The notes below the pieces were generated by a model. That model was given only the letters and a program-made list of their open reading frames with translations, searched no databases and had not been told where the DNA came from. This document shows positions 50,830 to 60,092 of a stretch of DNA of 64,000 nucleotides, piece after piece. Every line of letters starts with the position of its first letter. Positions within the stretch are counted from its first letter, which is position 1. The position numbers and the translations under genes were made by a program. Origin of the DNA: Chitinophaga sancti (lineage in GTDB: Bacteria; Bacteroidota; Bacteroidia; Chitinophagales; Chitinophagaceae); the NCBI RefSeq assembly GCF_034087045.1, contig NZ_CP139247.1, forward strand, positions 6,660,001 through 6,724,000, written 5' to 3'.

Positions 50830-53800
50830 ATGAAATGTAAGCAACCCTGGACCCGGGCTTCCATGATAGCCCTGATCTTCCTACCCTTATGGACCTTTGC
50901 GCAAACAAAAATGAGCGACGTAAAAGGGATCGTTCACAGTGAAGATAATCATCCCGTAATAGGCGCCACCGTTGTGATCCGCAACACAAAAAGCAATTTC
51001 ACCACCGGCGCAAAGACTGACACCGCTGGTCTGTTCAATGCCAGCGTACCTGCCGGTGGCCCATACCTTTTTACCATTACCAGTATCGGTTTTGAGCCAA
51101 AGAATTATTCCGGTTATCAGCTCAGACCCGGTACTACCTTTACGCTGGACGTATCACTCAAGGCTGCTGTCGGCTCGCTGGACCAGGTGGTGGTAGTAGG
51201 TTATGGCACCCAGCGCAAATCCAGTCTGACCGGTGCTGTGGCCTCTCTCAATACAGAGAACCTGCAGCAACGACCTGTGACCCGGGTAGATCAGGCACTC
51301 ATTGGCCAGATGGCCGGTATCTCGGTGAAACAAACAACTGGTACCCCCGGCAAGGCTTTCAGCGTACAGGTAAGAGGTGCTGCTTCTATCTCTGCCGGCA
51401 ATGAGCCTTTGTATGTGATAGATGGTTTTCCATTGTCTACTGCGGCTCCCGGCTCTGCGGGCAGCTTTGGCAGTGGAAATCCACTGGATAATATCAACCC
51501 TGATGATATCGAATCCATACAGGTCTTAAAAGACGCCGCTTCTTCTGCCATCTACGGATCCAGAGGCGGCAATGGGGTAGTGCTCATCACTACCAAAAGA
51601 GGGAAAACCGGTAAGGCAGAAATCAGTTTCAATGCCAACGCAGGTTATTCAAAAGCTGTAAAAAAACTGGATGTGCTCAGTGGTAAAGAATGGATAGACA
51701 GAGCAACTGAAATGATCAATCAACAATGGGTGAACTCAGGCGCTAACAGGACTGCGGCACAGCGCAACGATGAGAGAAGAACACTCCTTGGCTTACCTGC
51801 CGGTGGTATTGACATCAACTATATGACGGATGATCGCTGGACACAACCCAACTACGGTGGTTTGAAATTCATCGACTGGCAGGATGAAGCATTCAGACAA
51901 GCTTCTTTACAGAACTACCAGTTATCTGCCAGAGGTGGTACAGGCACGCTGAATTATTTCCTTTCCGGTAATTATACCAAAACGGATGGCCTGGTGAAAA
52001 AGACGGATTATACCTTGTATTCCGTACGGGCCAACTTCGAAGTAAAGGCGAATGACAGACTCAAACTGGGATTGAACATCAACCCCTCCTACTCTATCAC
52101 CAATGATCCCGGTGTAGAAGGGAAAGACAATATCCTGCATCAACTGGTATCAGCTACCCCCGTGCAGCTATTCGATGCAGAAAATGTAAACGTATTCACC
52201 TACGACCGTTATCCATGGTCCGTTTCCAACAATAGCCCGGTAGCTAAGCTGCTGTATTTTATTGGCGCAACCAGGCGTTTCAGAACATTGACCAGTCTGT
52301 ATGGTGATTATGAAATAATGAAAGATCTACAATTTAAGACGACCGTAAACCTCGACAATACGGATAACACATCAAAGACTTACCAACCCAATGGTGTCAC
52401 TGTATCCTCTTATTCTACAAGGCTTGCATCTCCCAATGCCGGTACGTATGGAGCACTGTCACAATACCGTCGTCAGACATTCGTCAATGAGAATACTTTT
52501 AACTACAATCACAACTTTGGGCAAGCGCATGACGTATCATTGCTGGCAGGTTTCTCTTACAACAGTGATTACCTCTACGCCAATCTGGAAAGATCTTCAG
52601 GTGGCTTCAACTATAGTAACATCACCACACTCAATGGCGCTGTAGCGATCACAGGTAATAGTACAGAAACGCAGAACAAACTGCTCTCCTTCTTTGGCAG
52701 GGCACAATATGCATACAAAGGGAAATACCTGTTGTCTGCCAGCTTGCGTCGCGATGGTTCCTCCCGCTTTGGTAACAATACCAAATGGGCCTTATTCCCC
52801 GCTGCTTCTGTAGGATGGAATGTAACAGACGAACCATTTCTGCGCAATGTAAAACCATTGAATAACCTGAAACTCCGTGTGAGCTATGGTCAGACCGGCA
52901 ACTACAATATCGGGGATTATGCCAGCATAGCATTGCTCACGGCCGCCAATGCATCACTGAACAATACATCGGTAGCAGGTCAAACACAGGGCTCAATTGT
53001 GAATCCTGATCTTACATGGGAGAAGAGTCAGACCATCGATGGAGGTATTGATTTTGGTTTCTTCAATAACCGTCTCACAGGTTCCATCGATTACTATAAC
53101 AAAATTACATCCAGTCTGCTGCTGAATGTGCCCATTCTTGCCACCACAGGTTTTCAGACCTACCTGAGCAATGCAGGAAAAGTGAAAAACAATGGATGGG
53201 AGTTCGAACTAAATGCGAAAGTCATCAGCACGAAAGACTTTAGCTGGAACCTGGGCGGGAACCTGACCCTCACTAAAAACAAACTGGTAGCATTGCCAAA
53301 CGGACAAACACAAATCGTAATTCCATCCAGACTGGGCGATGCAGCAGTACATAGCATACTGAAAGTAGGTGAGCCGATTTACAGCATCTATGTATTAAAA
53401 AGGATTGGTGTATTGAGCCAGGAAGATATTGACAAAGGCGTACCCCTGTACACCAGTGAAACAGCTGGCGATCCAAAGTATTTTGATGCCAACGGCGACG
53501 GTGTGATCAACAGTAGTGACCGTGTGATAGCAGGCAAGCCCAGTCCTGATAAGATATGGGGCGTCAACAGTACCTTCCGGTACAAAAACTTTGACTTCGG
53601 ATTGCTGGTACAGGGACAAAGCGGTGGCGCCATTTACTCTTTACTGGGCAGGGCCATCAACCGTGTCGGTATGAGCTCTCTGGAAAATACCCTGGGCATT
53701 ATGCGGGATCGCTGGCGCTCTGCCGAAGAACCGGGTAATGGCATTACCAGTAAGGCAGTGACCAGTACGACCTACATCGCTAATACCGACTGGTTATATT

Positions 53801-54057
53801 CCTCCAACTATTGGAGAGTACGCAGCATCACGCTGGGTTATAACCTTGGCAATGCATTGAAAGCAAAACAGATCAATGCCGCCAGGATATACATCACGGC
53901 CGAAAACTACTTTGGTCATGACAGATACTATGGTGGATTTAACCCTGAAGCTGCCAACACCGATGTAAGCGGAAGCACCTCCTTCCCCGAAGCGGGCGAC
54001 TATGGCGGTCTACCACTGCCCAAATCACTGATATTCGGCTTAAACATCACCTTTTAA
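50830..54057 (+). CDS. SusC/RagA-family TonB-dependent transporter (no STN domain)
   Basis: A 1075-residue outer-membrane transporter. Signal peptide (MIALIFLPLWTFAQ), carboxypeptidase-regulatory domain (about 30-117, DVKGIVHSEDNHPVIGATVV), then the SusC motif DQVVVVGYGTQRKSSLTGAV and the plug (AASISAGNEPLYVIDGFPLS, IQVLKDAASSAIYGSRGGNG). The barrel ends with Phe (LIFGLNITF). The STN domain usual in SusC proteins paired with FecR is absent: the mature protein begins directly with the regulatory domain. The gene follows FecR after 93 bp and precedes SusD by 11 bp. Substrate unknown; no glycosidase follows, so peptide or non-glycan cargo is possible. Confidence 0.94.
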   Translation: MKCKQPWTRASMIALIFLPLWTFAQTKMSDVKGIVHSEDNHPVIGATVVIRNTKSNFTTGAKTDTAGLFNASVPAGGPYLFTITSIGFEPKNYSGYQLRPGTTFTLDVSLKAAVGSLDQVVVVGYGTQRKSSLTGAVASLNTENLQQRPVTRVDQALIGQMAGISVKQTTGTPGKAFSVQVRGAASISAGNEPLYVIDGFPLSTAAPGSAGSFGSGNPLDNINPDDIESIQVLKDAASSAIYGSRGGNGVVLITTKRGKTGKAEISFNANAGYSKAVKKLDVLSGKEWIDRATEMINQQWVNSGANRTAAQRNDERRTLLGLPAGGIDINYMTDDRWTQPNYGGLKFIDWQDEAFRQASLQNYQLSARGGTGTLNYFLSGNYTKTDGLVKKTDYTLYSVRANFEVKANDRLKLGLNINPSYSITNDPGVEGKDNILHQLVSATPVQLFDAENVNVFTYDRYPWSVSNNSPVAKLLYFIGATRRFRTLTSLYGDYEIMKDLQFKTTVNLDNTDNTSKTYQPNGVTVSSYSTRLASPNAGTYGALSQYRRQTFVNENTFNYNHNFGQAHDVSLLAGFSYNSDYLYANLERSSGGFNYSNITTLNGAVAITGNSTETQNKLLSFFGRAQYAYKGKYLLSASLRRDGSSRFGNNTKWALFPAASVGWNVTDEPFLRNVKPLNNLKLRVSYGQTGNYNIGDYASIALLTAANASLNNTSVAGQTQGSIVNPDLTWEKSQTIDGGIDFGFFNNRLTGSIDYYNKITSSLLLNVPILATTGFQTYLSNAGKVKNNGWEFELNAKVISTKDFSWNLGGNLTLTKNKLVALPNGQTQIVIPSRLGDAAVHSILKVGEPIYSIYVLKRIGVLSQEDIDKGVPLYTSETAGDPKYFDANGDGVINSSDRVIAGKPSPDKIWGVNSTFRYKNFDFGLLVQGQSGGAIYSLLGRAINRVGMSSLENTLGIMRDRWRSAEEPGNGITSKAVTSTTYIANTDWLYSSNYWRVRSITLGYNLGNALKAKQINAARIYITAENYFGHDRYYGGFNPEAANTDVSGSTSFPEAGDYGGLPLPKSLIFGLNITF

Positions 54058-54068
54058 TCACATTCCAC

Positions 54069-55595
54069 ATGAGAAACATACTGATAATACTGGCGATATT
54101 CATCATTTCTTCCTGTAAGACCGACCTGGATTTACAACCTGTTTCGTCCGTAACGACAGATAACTTCTTCGCTAATTCAAATGACTTTGTACAGGGGACG
54201 AACGCTATATACAACGACCTGCTCAGGTATCCTGACAGACTTTACAACCTGTCAGAAACCCGCTCTGACAATTTATATGCCGTATCAGATGGCGGAGTAA
54301 GGGACTGGGAAGGCGTGAATGACTTTTACAATGACCTCTCTACCAATGCATATATGTCTGAGGCATGGGTCACAAATTACAATGGTATTTTTCGGGCGAA
54401 CCTCGTATTAGAAAACCTGGCGGACAGAGGTAACCTTGTTACAGACACCATTCTGCGCACCCGTTTGCAGGCAGAGGCAAAGTTTCTCCGTGCCTTTTTC
54501 TACTTTGACCTGGTAAGACTGTTTGGTAAGGTACCGCTCATAAACAAGACAGTACTGGCCGCAGAAGCTGCCACGATTGGCAGAAGTCCGGTCTCCGCCA
54601 TCTATGACCTCATCATCAGTGATCTGAAATACGCCGCCGATCATTTACCATCCACAAATGGCACCACCTCCTCAGCAGATACCTATACTACGGCAGACAG
54701 GGGCCGGCCTACAAAATATGCAGCCAAAGGAATCTTAGCCCTCGTATACATGACCCGCTCCGCTCCTACCTATAGTATAGAAGGCCCGGGACTGGGACTG
54801 AATGAATGGCAGCAGGCAGCTGATCTGCTCAATGAGATCATCAACAGTGGAAATTATACCTTCCTCCCGTCCTTCACCGATATCTTTTCGTATAGCAACG
54901 AATACAACAAAGAGGTCGTTTACAACATCGACTATACTTCCGGAGCCTCTCCTTCAGTCGGCGCCTCATATCCCGGCATTTTGGTTCCTGACACCTATTT
55001 TTCGGCTATTTCAAAGAACACACAGGGAGGGCTCACCATTCGTCCGGTGTCAACAGACCTGCTGAATAGTTTTGAGGCAGGCGATATCCGGAAGACCTTT
55101 ACCATCCAGACAGGGTATACCAATACCAACGGACAGGTAGAGACCCGCTCCTTCCTGAAAAAGTATGTAGACATTACAAAGGTGCCTACAGTGACACAGG
55201 ACTGGTCCATCAACTTTATCGTGCTGCGGTATACAGATTTACTGCTGCTGAAGGCAGAATGTGTTTTACATGGCGCTTCGGGTTCACAGGGGGCGGATGT
55301 AGACGCGATCGTGAACCAGGTGAGGGTAAGAGCAGGGTTGACAGGCGATAAGGCAAATGTGACCCTCGCAGAACTGATGGAAGAGAGAAGAAAAGAGTTC
55401 GCCGCCGAGGGAACCAGGTGGCATGACCTCGTAAGAAGTGGGTTAATCACCTCGATAATTTCGGCATGGATCACGTCCGAAGACGTCCAAAATAAGATTC
55501 AGGCGTTCACACCGGACTACATTATTTATCCTGTTCCAAAATCACAGCTGGATATAGCACCAGGGCTGTATACACAGAACAATGGGTACAACTAA
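54069..55595 (+). CDS. SusD/RagB-family outer-membrane lipoprotein
   Basis: A 508-residue lipoprotein with signal ILAIFIISSCKTD. The N-terminal half has TPR-like helices, and the SusD/RagB family segments RLQAEAKFLRAFFYFDLVRL, FGKVPLINKTV and the C-terminal ELMEERRKEFAAEGTRWHDL are clear. It caps the SusC pore and binds the ligand at the cell surface. It is the last gene of the cluster and is followed by a strong terminator after 5 bp. Confidence 0.95.
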   Translation: MRNILIILAIFIISSCKTDLDLQPVSSVTTDNFFANSNDFVQGTNAIYNDLLRYPDRLYNLSETRSDNLYAVSDGGVRDWEGVNDFYNDLSTNAYMSEAWVTNYNGIFRANLVLENLADRGNLVTDTILRTRLQAEAKFLRAFFYFDLVRLFGKVPLINKTVLAAEAATIGRSPVSAIYDLIISDLKYAADHLPSTNGTTSSADTYTTADRGRPTKYAAKGILALVYMTRSAPTYSIEGPGLGLNEWQQAADLLNEIINSGNYTFLPSFTDIFSYSNEYNKEVVYNIDYTSGASPSVGASYPGILVPDTYFSAISKNTQGGLTIRPVSTDLLNSFEAGDIRKTFTIQTGYTNTNGQVETRSFLKKYVDITKVPTVTQDWSINFIVLRYTDLLLLKAECVLHGASGSQGADVDAIVNQVRVRAGLTGDKANVTLAELMEERRKEFAAEGTRWHDLVRSGLITSIISAWITSEDVQNKIQAFTPDYIIYPVPKSQLDIAPGLYTQNNGYN

Positions 55596-55600
55596 ATAGT

Positions 55601-55652
55601 AATGGAAAGTATTAACATGATTTGCAAACATATCATGTTAATACTTTCCATT
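55601..55652 (+). terminator. Terminator after the second SusD gene
   Basis: A perfect 21-bp stem (55601-55621 with 55632-55652) around a 10-nt loop, beginning 5 bp after the SusD stop. The A/T-rich arms can be read from either side, but no converging gene is near. Confidence 0.8.
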
Positions 55653-55901
55653 TCATATTGCAATCCAAACAATTTCAAAACTATTTTTCATTGCTACAGT
55701 ACCTGCAACATTGGAAATTATTTAAAAAAGCGACCATCATTTTTTGGCCGGAGAAAAAAAGTTGCTTTTTTCTATCGTTATATTCAAAAGGAGTCCTAAT
55801 TTTTCACCATGAATTGAACGAAACGTTTCCCCATTAACATTCAAAAAACTCATATTTCCTAACCAAAAAACGTTATTGTTCAATTAAAACCAGATTCCAT
55901 T
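55653..55901. other. A/T-rich intergenic stretch
   Basis: Together with the terminator this makes a 306-bp gap. It is rich in runs of A and T and holds no recognisable promoter box or gene; two short open frames lack similarity. Confidence 0.4.
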
Positions 55902-56243
55902 ATGAATCGAAAACGATCAAAACAGATCCACCTTGAGCAACCCGAAATGGGCATTAAGAAGGCCACAGCGAATGGCCTGTTTCCGAATCCCTTTGCAGAA
56001 ATGTTCTGGAAGGTGAATAACATTCCTGTCGAAGCGAGGGAATTAATCTGTAAACAATGTGATTGGAGTATTCCCACATTTTACAGAAAACTGAGGGCGG
56101 CGACCCGACCTCCGGAAGGAAACGATGGTAAGGTACGTGGCGTAAGCAGCGCGGAATTAGCCAGCATTAAAGCTATTTACGTGCAGGTTTTTGAAGACAC
56201 ATTAGCAAAGCTGAAAGCTACTGATACACGTCTTCCAAAATAA
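55902..56243 (+). CDS. Hypothetical small protein with possible HTH
   Basis: A 113-residue basic protein I do not recognise. It has no signal or membrane segment. The stretch ARELICKQCDWSIPTFYRKL (about 47-66) could fold as a helix-turn-helix, and SAELASIKAIYVQVFEDTLA would be a long C-terminal helix. The N-terminus is rich in Lys and Arg. It lies after the SusCD cluster terminator and converges with the beta-lactamase-like gene on a hairpin-bearing repeat. Confidence 0.55.
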   Translation: MNRKRSKQIHLEQPEMGIKKATANGLFPNPFAEMFWKVNNIPVEARELICKQCDWSIPTFYRKLRAATRPPEGNDGKVRGVSSAELASIKAIYVQVFEDTLAKLKATDTRLPK

Positions 56244-56280
56244 AGTACGCCTGTTTATCCTAACGTGCCCCGCCAAGTTC

Positions 56281-56370
56281 TTTTTTAAGAGGCCGTATTA
56301 TCAATAAGATACGGCCTCTTTTAATCCGGGTACCTGATGGAGTCAGGTCGTCCTTTAAGTAATTTTGAAA
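56281..56370 (-). repeat. Dispersed intergenic repeat, copy 2 (contains a terminator hairpin)
   Basis: The inverted counterpart of 45417-45502. It starts 14 bp beyond the stop of the leftward hydrolase gene, as copy 1 starts 32 bp beyond the stop of a rightward hydrolase gene. Its hairpin is cleaner: AAGAGGCCGTAT (56287-56298) pairs perfectly with ATACGGCCTCTT (56309-56320). It probably terminates both converging transcripts. Confidence 0.75.
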
Positions 56371-56384
56371 TAGTTTATAACCTC

Positions 56385-57788
56385 TTATTTTTTCAGGTTG
56401 TGTACGATCTGTGCACCTACAGCCTCCACACCATTGACTGAATTCACCAGTATCACTACAGCAGTATTGTTCGATGTGTCAGCCAGCAAAAATGAGCGGT
56501 AACCACCTGTCGCACCATTGTGGAATAAGTATTCATCCTGGTGCTGGAAGCGTACCCACGCAAGTCCGATTTTAGTAGCACCGTCATCATATGTAGCCTG
56601 ATGTGCCAATGCACATGCCTGCTGCAAGGGGTCTTTCCCCTGTTGTAACTGAAGGCTCGCATACTTCAACAGATCTGCTGCATCTGATTTAATGGCGCCG
56701 GCACTCTTCATTTCATTCAGATCCCACATAGCTACAGGGCTCAACCCTCCATCATATCCCTGGGCAATTTTGCCATACACGCTGATACCTGTGTGTTTCA
56801 ATCCCTGTGGACCTGTGATGTATTTTGACAGCAATGCTGCATAGTTCATTCCATAGATCCGCTCCAGTATCACACCCAGTAATCCGAATCCAAAGTTACT
56901 ATAGGAATGTACTTTCCCCGGTGGGTTGTCTGGTGCTACCGTCTTCAGATAACTAAACAGGTGTGCCTGGTCATAGTTTTCATAAGGTTGTTCAGCTCTT
57001 GATGTAGACAGATTGGATGGCAGACTGGGAAATCCGGCTGTATGATTGGCCAGTTGTTTCAGGGTGATACCTTTCAATGCAGGATTCTTTGCAACAGAAT
57101 CAGGAAGGAATTTAGTGACCGGCTGATCCAGCGTAACTTTTTTCTGGATGACAGCCAGGGCCAGCAAGGTGCCGGTGAATGTTTTAGTAATAGAGCCTAT
57201 TTCATAAATGGTATGATTGTCCGGCAGTGTATCTGTATTCAGTCTGACAGTACCATAGTTATAAAAATAGTCCTGCCCGTTATAGCGTACGCCAGCACTC
57301 AGCCCCACATTCCCGGTCAGGCTGATGTAGGATCTTACGGCTGATTCAACGATGCTATCCAGGTGGCTATTTAACGGATTGTCAGAAAGGACTGTAGTAG
57401 TTTTTTGCGGTAGATTCACCTTTACCGGCTGAAAAAAGAACGTTTCCAGTTTGCCCGAAACATCCAGCTTTGCATATAGATTTAGGGGCATTACACCTTT
57501 CATCCTATAGATGTTCATTCCATCATGACTACCGGTAAAAGTGAGGTCCGAAAATGGCAGGTAAGGCGAAAGGTTGCCTTTGTATACATTCCGCCATGAC
57601 TCAGGTGTAAATTGTTTCCTTGCGGCTTCTCCCCAGTAGGCATAAGCACTGTCTGGTTTGGATTCATTTAGGTAGCGTATCATCAGTCTTGTGATACTGT
57701 CTGTTTGTTTTTCTGTTTGGGTTGTCTGGGCGGAAACGGACCGGGAGAACAACAGTAATAGAAACAGGTAAAAAGGGGTGTGTCTCAT
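56385..57788 (-). CDS. Serine hydrolase of the beta-lactamase/D-Ala-D-Ala carboxypeptidase (class C-like) superfamily
   Basis: An exported 467-residue protein (signal ending SVSAQ). Residues about 25-130 form a small extra domain with YLNESKPDSAYAYWGEAARK and DLTFTGSHDGMNIYRMKGVM, resembling DUF3887-type modules. The hydrolase domain has the SxxK motif SITK (in YEIGSITKTFTGTLL), the Y-S-N motif in GKVHSYSNFGFGLLG and the final H-x-G motif HNGATGG. It could be a peptidase or esterase; a resistance role cannot be inferred. Its 3' end abuts copy 2 of the dispersed repeat. Confidence 0.9.
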   Translation of the reverse strand: MRHTPFYLFLLLLFSRSVSAQTTQTEKQTDSITRLMIRYLNESKPDSAYAYWGEAARKQFTPESWRNVYKGNLSPYLPFSDLTFTGSHDGMNIYRMKGVMPLNLYAKLDVSGKLETFFFQPVKVNLPQKTTTVLSDNPLNSHLDSIVESAVRSYISLTGNVGLSAGVRYNGQDYFYNYGTVRLNTDTLPDNHTIYEIGSITKTFTGTLLALAVIQKKVTLDQPVTKFLPDSVAKNPALKGITLKQLANHTAGFPSLPSNLSTSRAEQPYENYDQAHLFSYLKTVAPDNPPGKVHSYSNFGFGLLGVILERIYGMNYAALLSKYITGPQGLKHTGISVYGKIAQGYDGGLSPVAMWDLNEMKSAGAIKSDAADLLKYASLQLQQGKDPLQQACALAHQATYDDGATKIGLAWVRFQHQDEYLFHNGATGGYRSFLLADTSNNTAVVILVNSVNGVEAVGAQIVHNLKK

Positions 57789-57844
57789 AAAGCTAACTTA
57801 GTACTTTTTATGAGAATATAAAAGGTCACACCCCTGGTTGTATA

Positions 57845-58687
57845 CTAACTAAAGTCAGTCGATAAGGTCATGGTCTTATTCGCAGCAATACCTTCCTGCA
57901 ATAGCTGTATTTTATAATTTGCGAACTGCAATGCATCAGAGCCCATTAACACCCGCAATGGTGGTTCGCTCATCTGGCTCAGACTGATAATAGCTGCCGC
58001 TACCTTTTCAGGATCACCTACCTGTGTACCGGGTACATCTTCCCTGTGCTTACGACGCTCTTCTTCCAGTGCTACATATGCAGGGATAGGATGTGCAGGA
58101 TGTGCAATAGAACCGCTGCTCAGGAAGTTCGTACGTACATACCCCGGCTCTGCAATGGTTACATGAATACCGAATGGTTTTACTTCCTGTGCCAGTGCTT
58201 CAGTAATTCCTTCCACGGCGAACTTGGTACCGCAATATACGCCCCATCCCCCACCGGAGATCAAACCAAATACAGAAGACATATTGAAGATATGACCGGA
58301 TTGAGCTGCCCGCATATGTGGCAATACAGCGCGGGTGACATTTAAAAGCCCAAATACGTTCACATCGAAGCTGTTCCTGACTTCTGCATCAGAAGTCTCT
58401 TCGATGCCGCCAATGAGGCCAAAACCTGCATTATTTACTAAATAATCGATGCCGCTGAATTGTGCGATTGCTTGATTGACCGCTTCCCCTACACTTTTTT
58501 CATCTACAAGATTGACCTGTAAGGGCAGGAATTGAGGCGTATCATTATCTACCGCCTTTCTGAGGGTGTCAATATTGCGTGCAGTAGCGGCTACATTATA
58601 ACCGGCAGCTAATAATTGCTTAGCCAGTATCAAGCCAATGCCCTGTGATGCGCCGGTAATAAACCATGTTTTTCTTTGATTGCCCAT
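57845..58687 (-). CDS. Short-chain dehydrogenase/reductase (SDR)
   Basis: A 280-residue classical SDR oxidoreductase. The cofactor motif is GASQGIG near the N-terminus (TGxxxGxG), followed by the NNAG motif in YLVNNAGFGLIGG, catalytic Ser in FNMSSVFGL and the YxxxK pair in YCGTK. A PGYVRTNF segment follows. An Arg in AATARNI suggests NADP. Substrate unknown. It lies 53 bp after an AraC gene on the same strand, which may control it. Confidence 0.93.
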   Translation of the reverse strand: MGNQRKTWFITGASQGIGLILAKQLLAAGYNVAATARNIDTLRKAVDNDTPQFLPLQVNLVDEKSVGEAVNQAIAQFSGIDYLVNNAGFGLIGGIEETSDAEVRNSFDVNVFGLLNVTRAVLPHMRAAQSGHIFNMSSVFGLISGGGWGVYCGTKFAVEGITEALAQEVKPFGIHVTIAEPGYVRTNFLSSGSIAHPAHPIPAYVALEEERRKHREDVPGTQVGDPEKVAAAIISLSQMSEPPLRVLMGSDALQFANYKIQLLQEGIAANKTMTLSTDFS

Positions 58688-58740
58688 TGTTTAAAATTTT
58701 ATGGTACAAAAGAACTAACATTGGTCCGGCTTGTATTTAT

Positions 58741-59688
58741 TCAAACAACAGGGATAGTTGTGCGTTTCAAATTTTCTCTGAATTTAGAGGGGGAGAGCTG
58801 TTCTTTCTTATTAAATAACGCTGTAAAAGCAGCCTGTTCAGAAAAACCCAGTACATAACTAATGGCCCTGATATCCCAATCGGTTTGCTTCAGCAATACT
58901 TTGGCTTCGTAAAGGAGTCTTTCCTGTATGTGCTCTCTCACGGTTTTACCAGTCTGGTTCTTTACAAGGGTATTGAGGTAATTGGGGTGAACATGGAGTT
59001 GTTCGGCAAACTCAGTCGCCGTTTTCATTTTTACCACATCGTCCGGATGCTGTATCTGGAAGGTGGCTTCCAGCAGTGAGAGGAAACCATGGATATAACG
59101 ATAACTATCAGGCACCGCTTCATCGGCCAGGTTTTTTCCGGCACGCTGTGCCTCTAGCAGAATTAACTGTAAGTGCAGGAAGATGGCTTGCTGCTTATCT
59201 TCATTGTTCCCCTCCACTTCTTCCAATATGACCTTGAAGTACTGGTCCGTCTTTTCAGACTGTGCCGGCAATAACTGGACGACTGCTTTCGCTGGCTGGA
59301 AGTAAGGATAATTTCTAAATAACTGCACCAGGTGACTGGCCCCTTCAAAGTAATCAGGGTGTATGAGGCAGAAATGTCCCTCTGTTTCTACAGATGTCGT
59401 TTGCCATGACATGATCTCATCCGGGTGCAAAAATGAAATATCGCCCGGGTTCATGAGATATTGATGTAAGCCGACCGTAAGAATACCTGTACCAGCTGTA
59501 ATATGGAATATTTTGTAAAACTGTCTGCGGTTAGGAGAAATATAATCCTTCACCGGCGTGGTCTTCCGGTCTTTGATTGTAAAGAGGTTTGCATCTACAG
59601 GATAATTTTCAACATTCAGAAATGGTTCTTTGAAATTTACCTGTGTGAAAGTTGTTAACTCTAAACGAGGAATATTCGTTTTTCCCAT
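58741..59688 (-). CDS. AraC-family transcriptional regulator
   Basis: A 315-residue regulator with a cupin-like sensor half (ITAGTGILTVGLHQYLMNPG, SFLHPDEIMSW) and a C-terminal AraC HTH pair: EFAEQLHVHPNYLNTLVKNQ with TGKTVREHIQERLLYEAKVL, then DIRAISYVLGFSEQAAFTAL and FNKKEQLSPSKFREN. It is followed by an SDR gene, its likely target. A TACCTTTG box ends 5 nt before the ATG, so the mRNA may be leaderless. Confidence 0.93.
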   Translation of the reverse strand: MGKTNIPRLELTTFTQVNFKEPFLNVENYPVDANLFTIKDRKTTPVKDYISPNRRQFYKIFHITAGTGILTVGLHQYLMNPGDISFLHPDEIMSWQTTSVETEGHFCLIHPDYFEGASHLVQLFRNYPYFQPAKAVVQLLPAQSEKTDQYFKVILEEVEGNNEDKQQAIFLHLQLILLEAQRAGKNLADEAVPDSYRYIHGFLSLLEATFQIQHPDDVVKMKTATEFAEQLHVHPNYLNTLVKNQTGKTVREHIQERLLYEAKVLLKQTDWDIRAISYVLGFSEQAAFTALFNKKEQLSPSKFRENLKRTTIPVV

Positions 59689-59693
59689 AAATA

Positions 59694-59717
59694 CAAAGGT
59701 ACAGGTTACAGCCTGTA
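59694..59717 (-). promoter_or_regulatory. Possible AraC promoter box and palindrome
   Basis: TACCTTTG on the minus strand (59694-59701) matches TAnnTTTG and lies 5 nt from the ATG at 59688. Next to it TACAGG (59700-59705) and CCTGTA (59712-59717) form an inverted repeat inside the 3' end of the WGR gene. No -33 TTTG is visible. Confidence 0.4.
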
Positions 59718-59936
59718 CTCATCTCCTAACCGGAAATAAAAAGCAGCATCTTCTTTCTTCTCCTGGATTAACCGGTCGAATTCTTCGGCAGCCGTGCCGG
59801 CATCCCTGAATACTTTTTCTGTCGCAAAACCTTGTGTGCCTTTTTGTCCTGACCTTGTTCTCACTATTGTGTCCTCCAAAGTAATTTCTATAAAGCACGA
59901 TACATTCTCTTCCTGAAATTCAAAATATTGCATCAT
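59706..59936 (-). CDS. Small WGR-domain-like protein
   Basis: A 76-residue protein. The segment TRSGQKGTQGFATEKVFRDA followed by EEFDRLIQEKKEDAAF matches the layout of WGR domains (a W/R-G-x-x-G-Q core, then a helix and an xxEKxxKGY end), though the WGR triplet itself is altered to TRSG. WGR domains bind nucleic acid or proteins in DNA-repair and MolR-like proteins; here the domain stands alone. It is 17 bp upstream of an AraC gene on the same strand. Function unknown. Confidence 0.65.
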   Translation of the reverse strand: MMQYFEFQEENVSCFIEITLEDTIVRTRSGQKGTQGFATEKVFRDAGTAAEEFDRLIQEKKEDAAFYFRLGDEYRL

Positions 59937-60092
59937 TTTTACCCTCGTGATTTTATCTTCTTATATTATATTTATACCCACTTGTATGTCCTCAAAAATA
60001 GTTATAGTGGGCAGCGAAAATGAAAATCTAGTATCTACAAATGCTCTACATGGGCTAAAAAATGTCAACTACAAACACCCTACAGAAGACAT

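Noticed and set aside
56385..57788. Antibiotic-resistance beta-lactamase
   Set aside because: The S-x-x-K, Y-S-N and H-x-G motifs are shared by many peptidases and esterases, and the extra N-terminal domain and context give no support for a resistance role.
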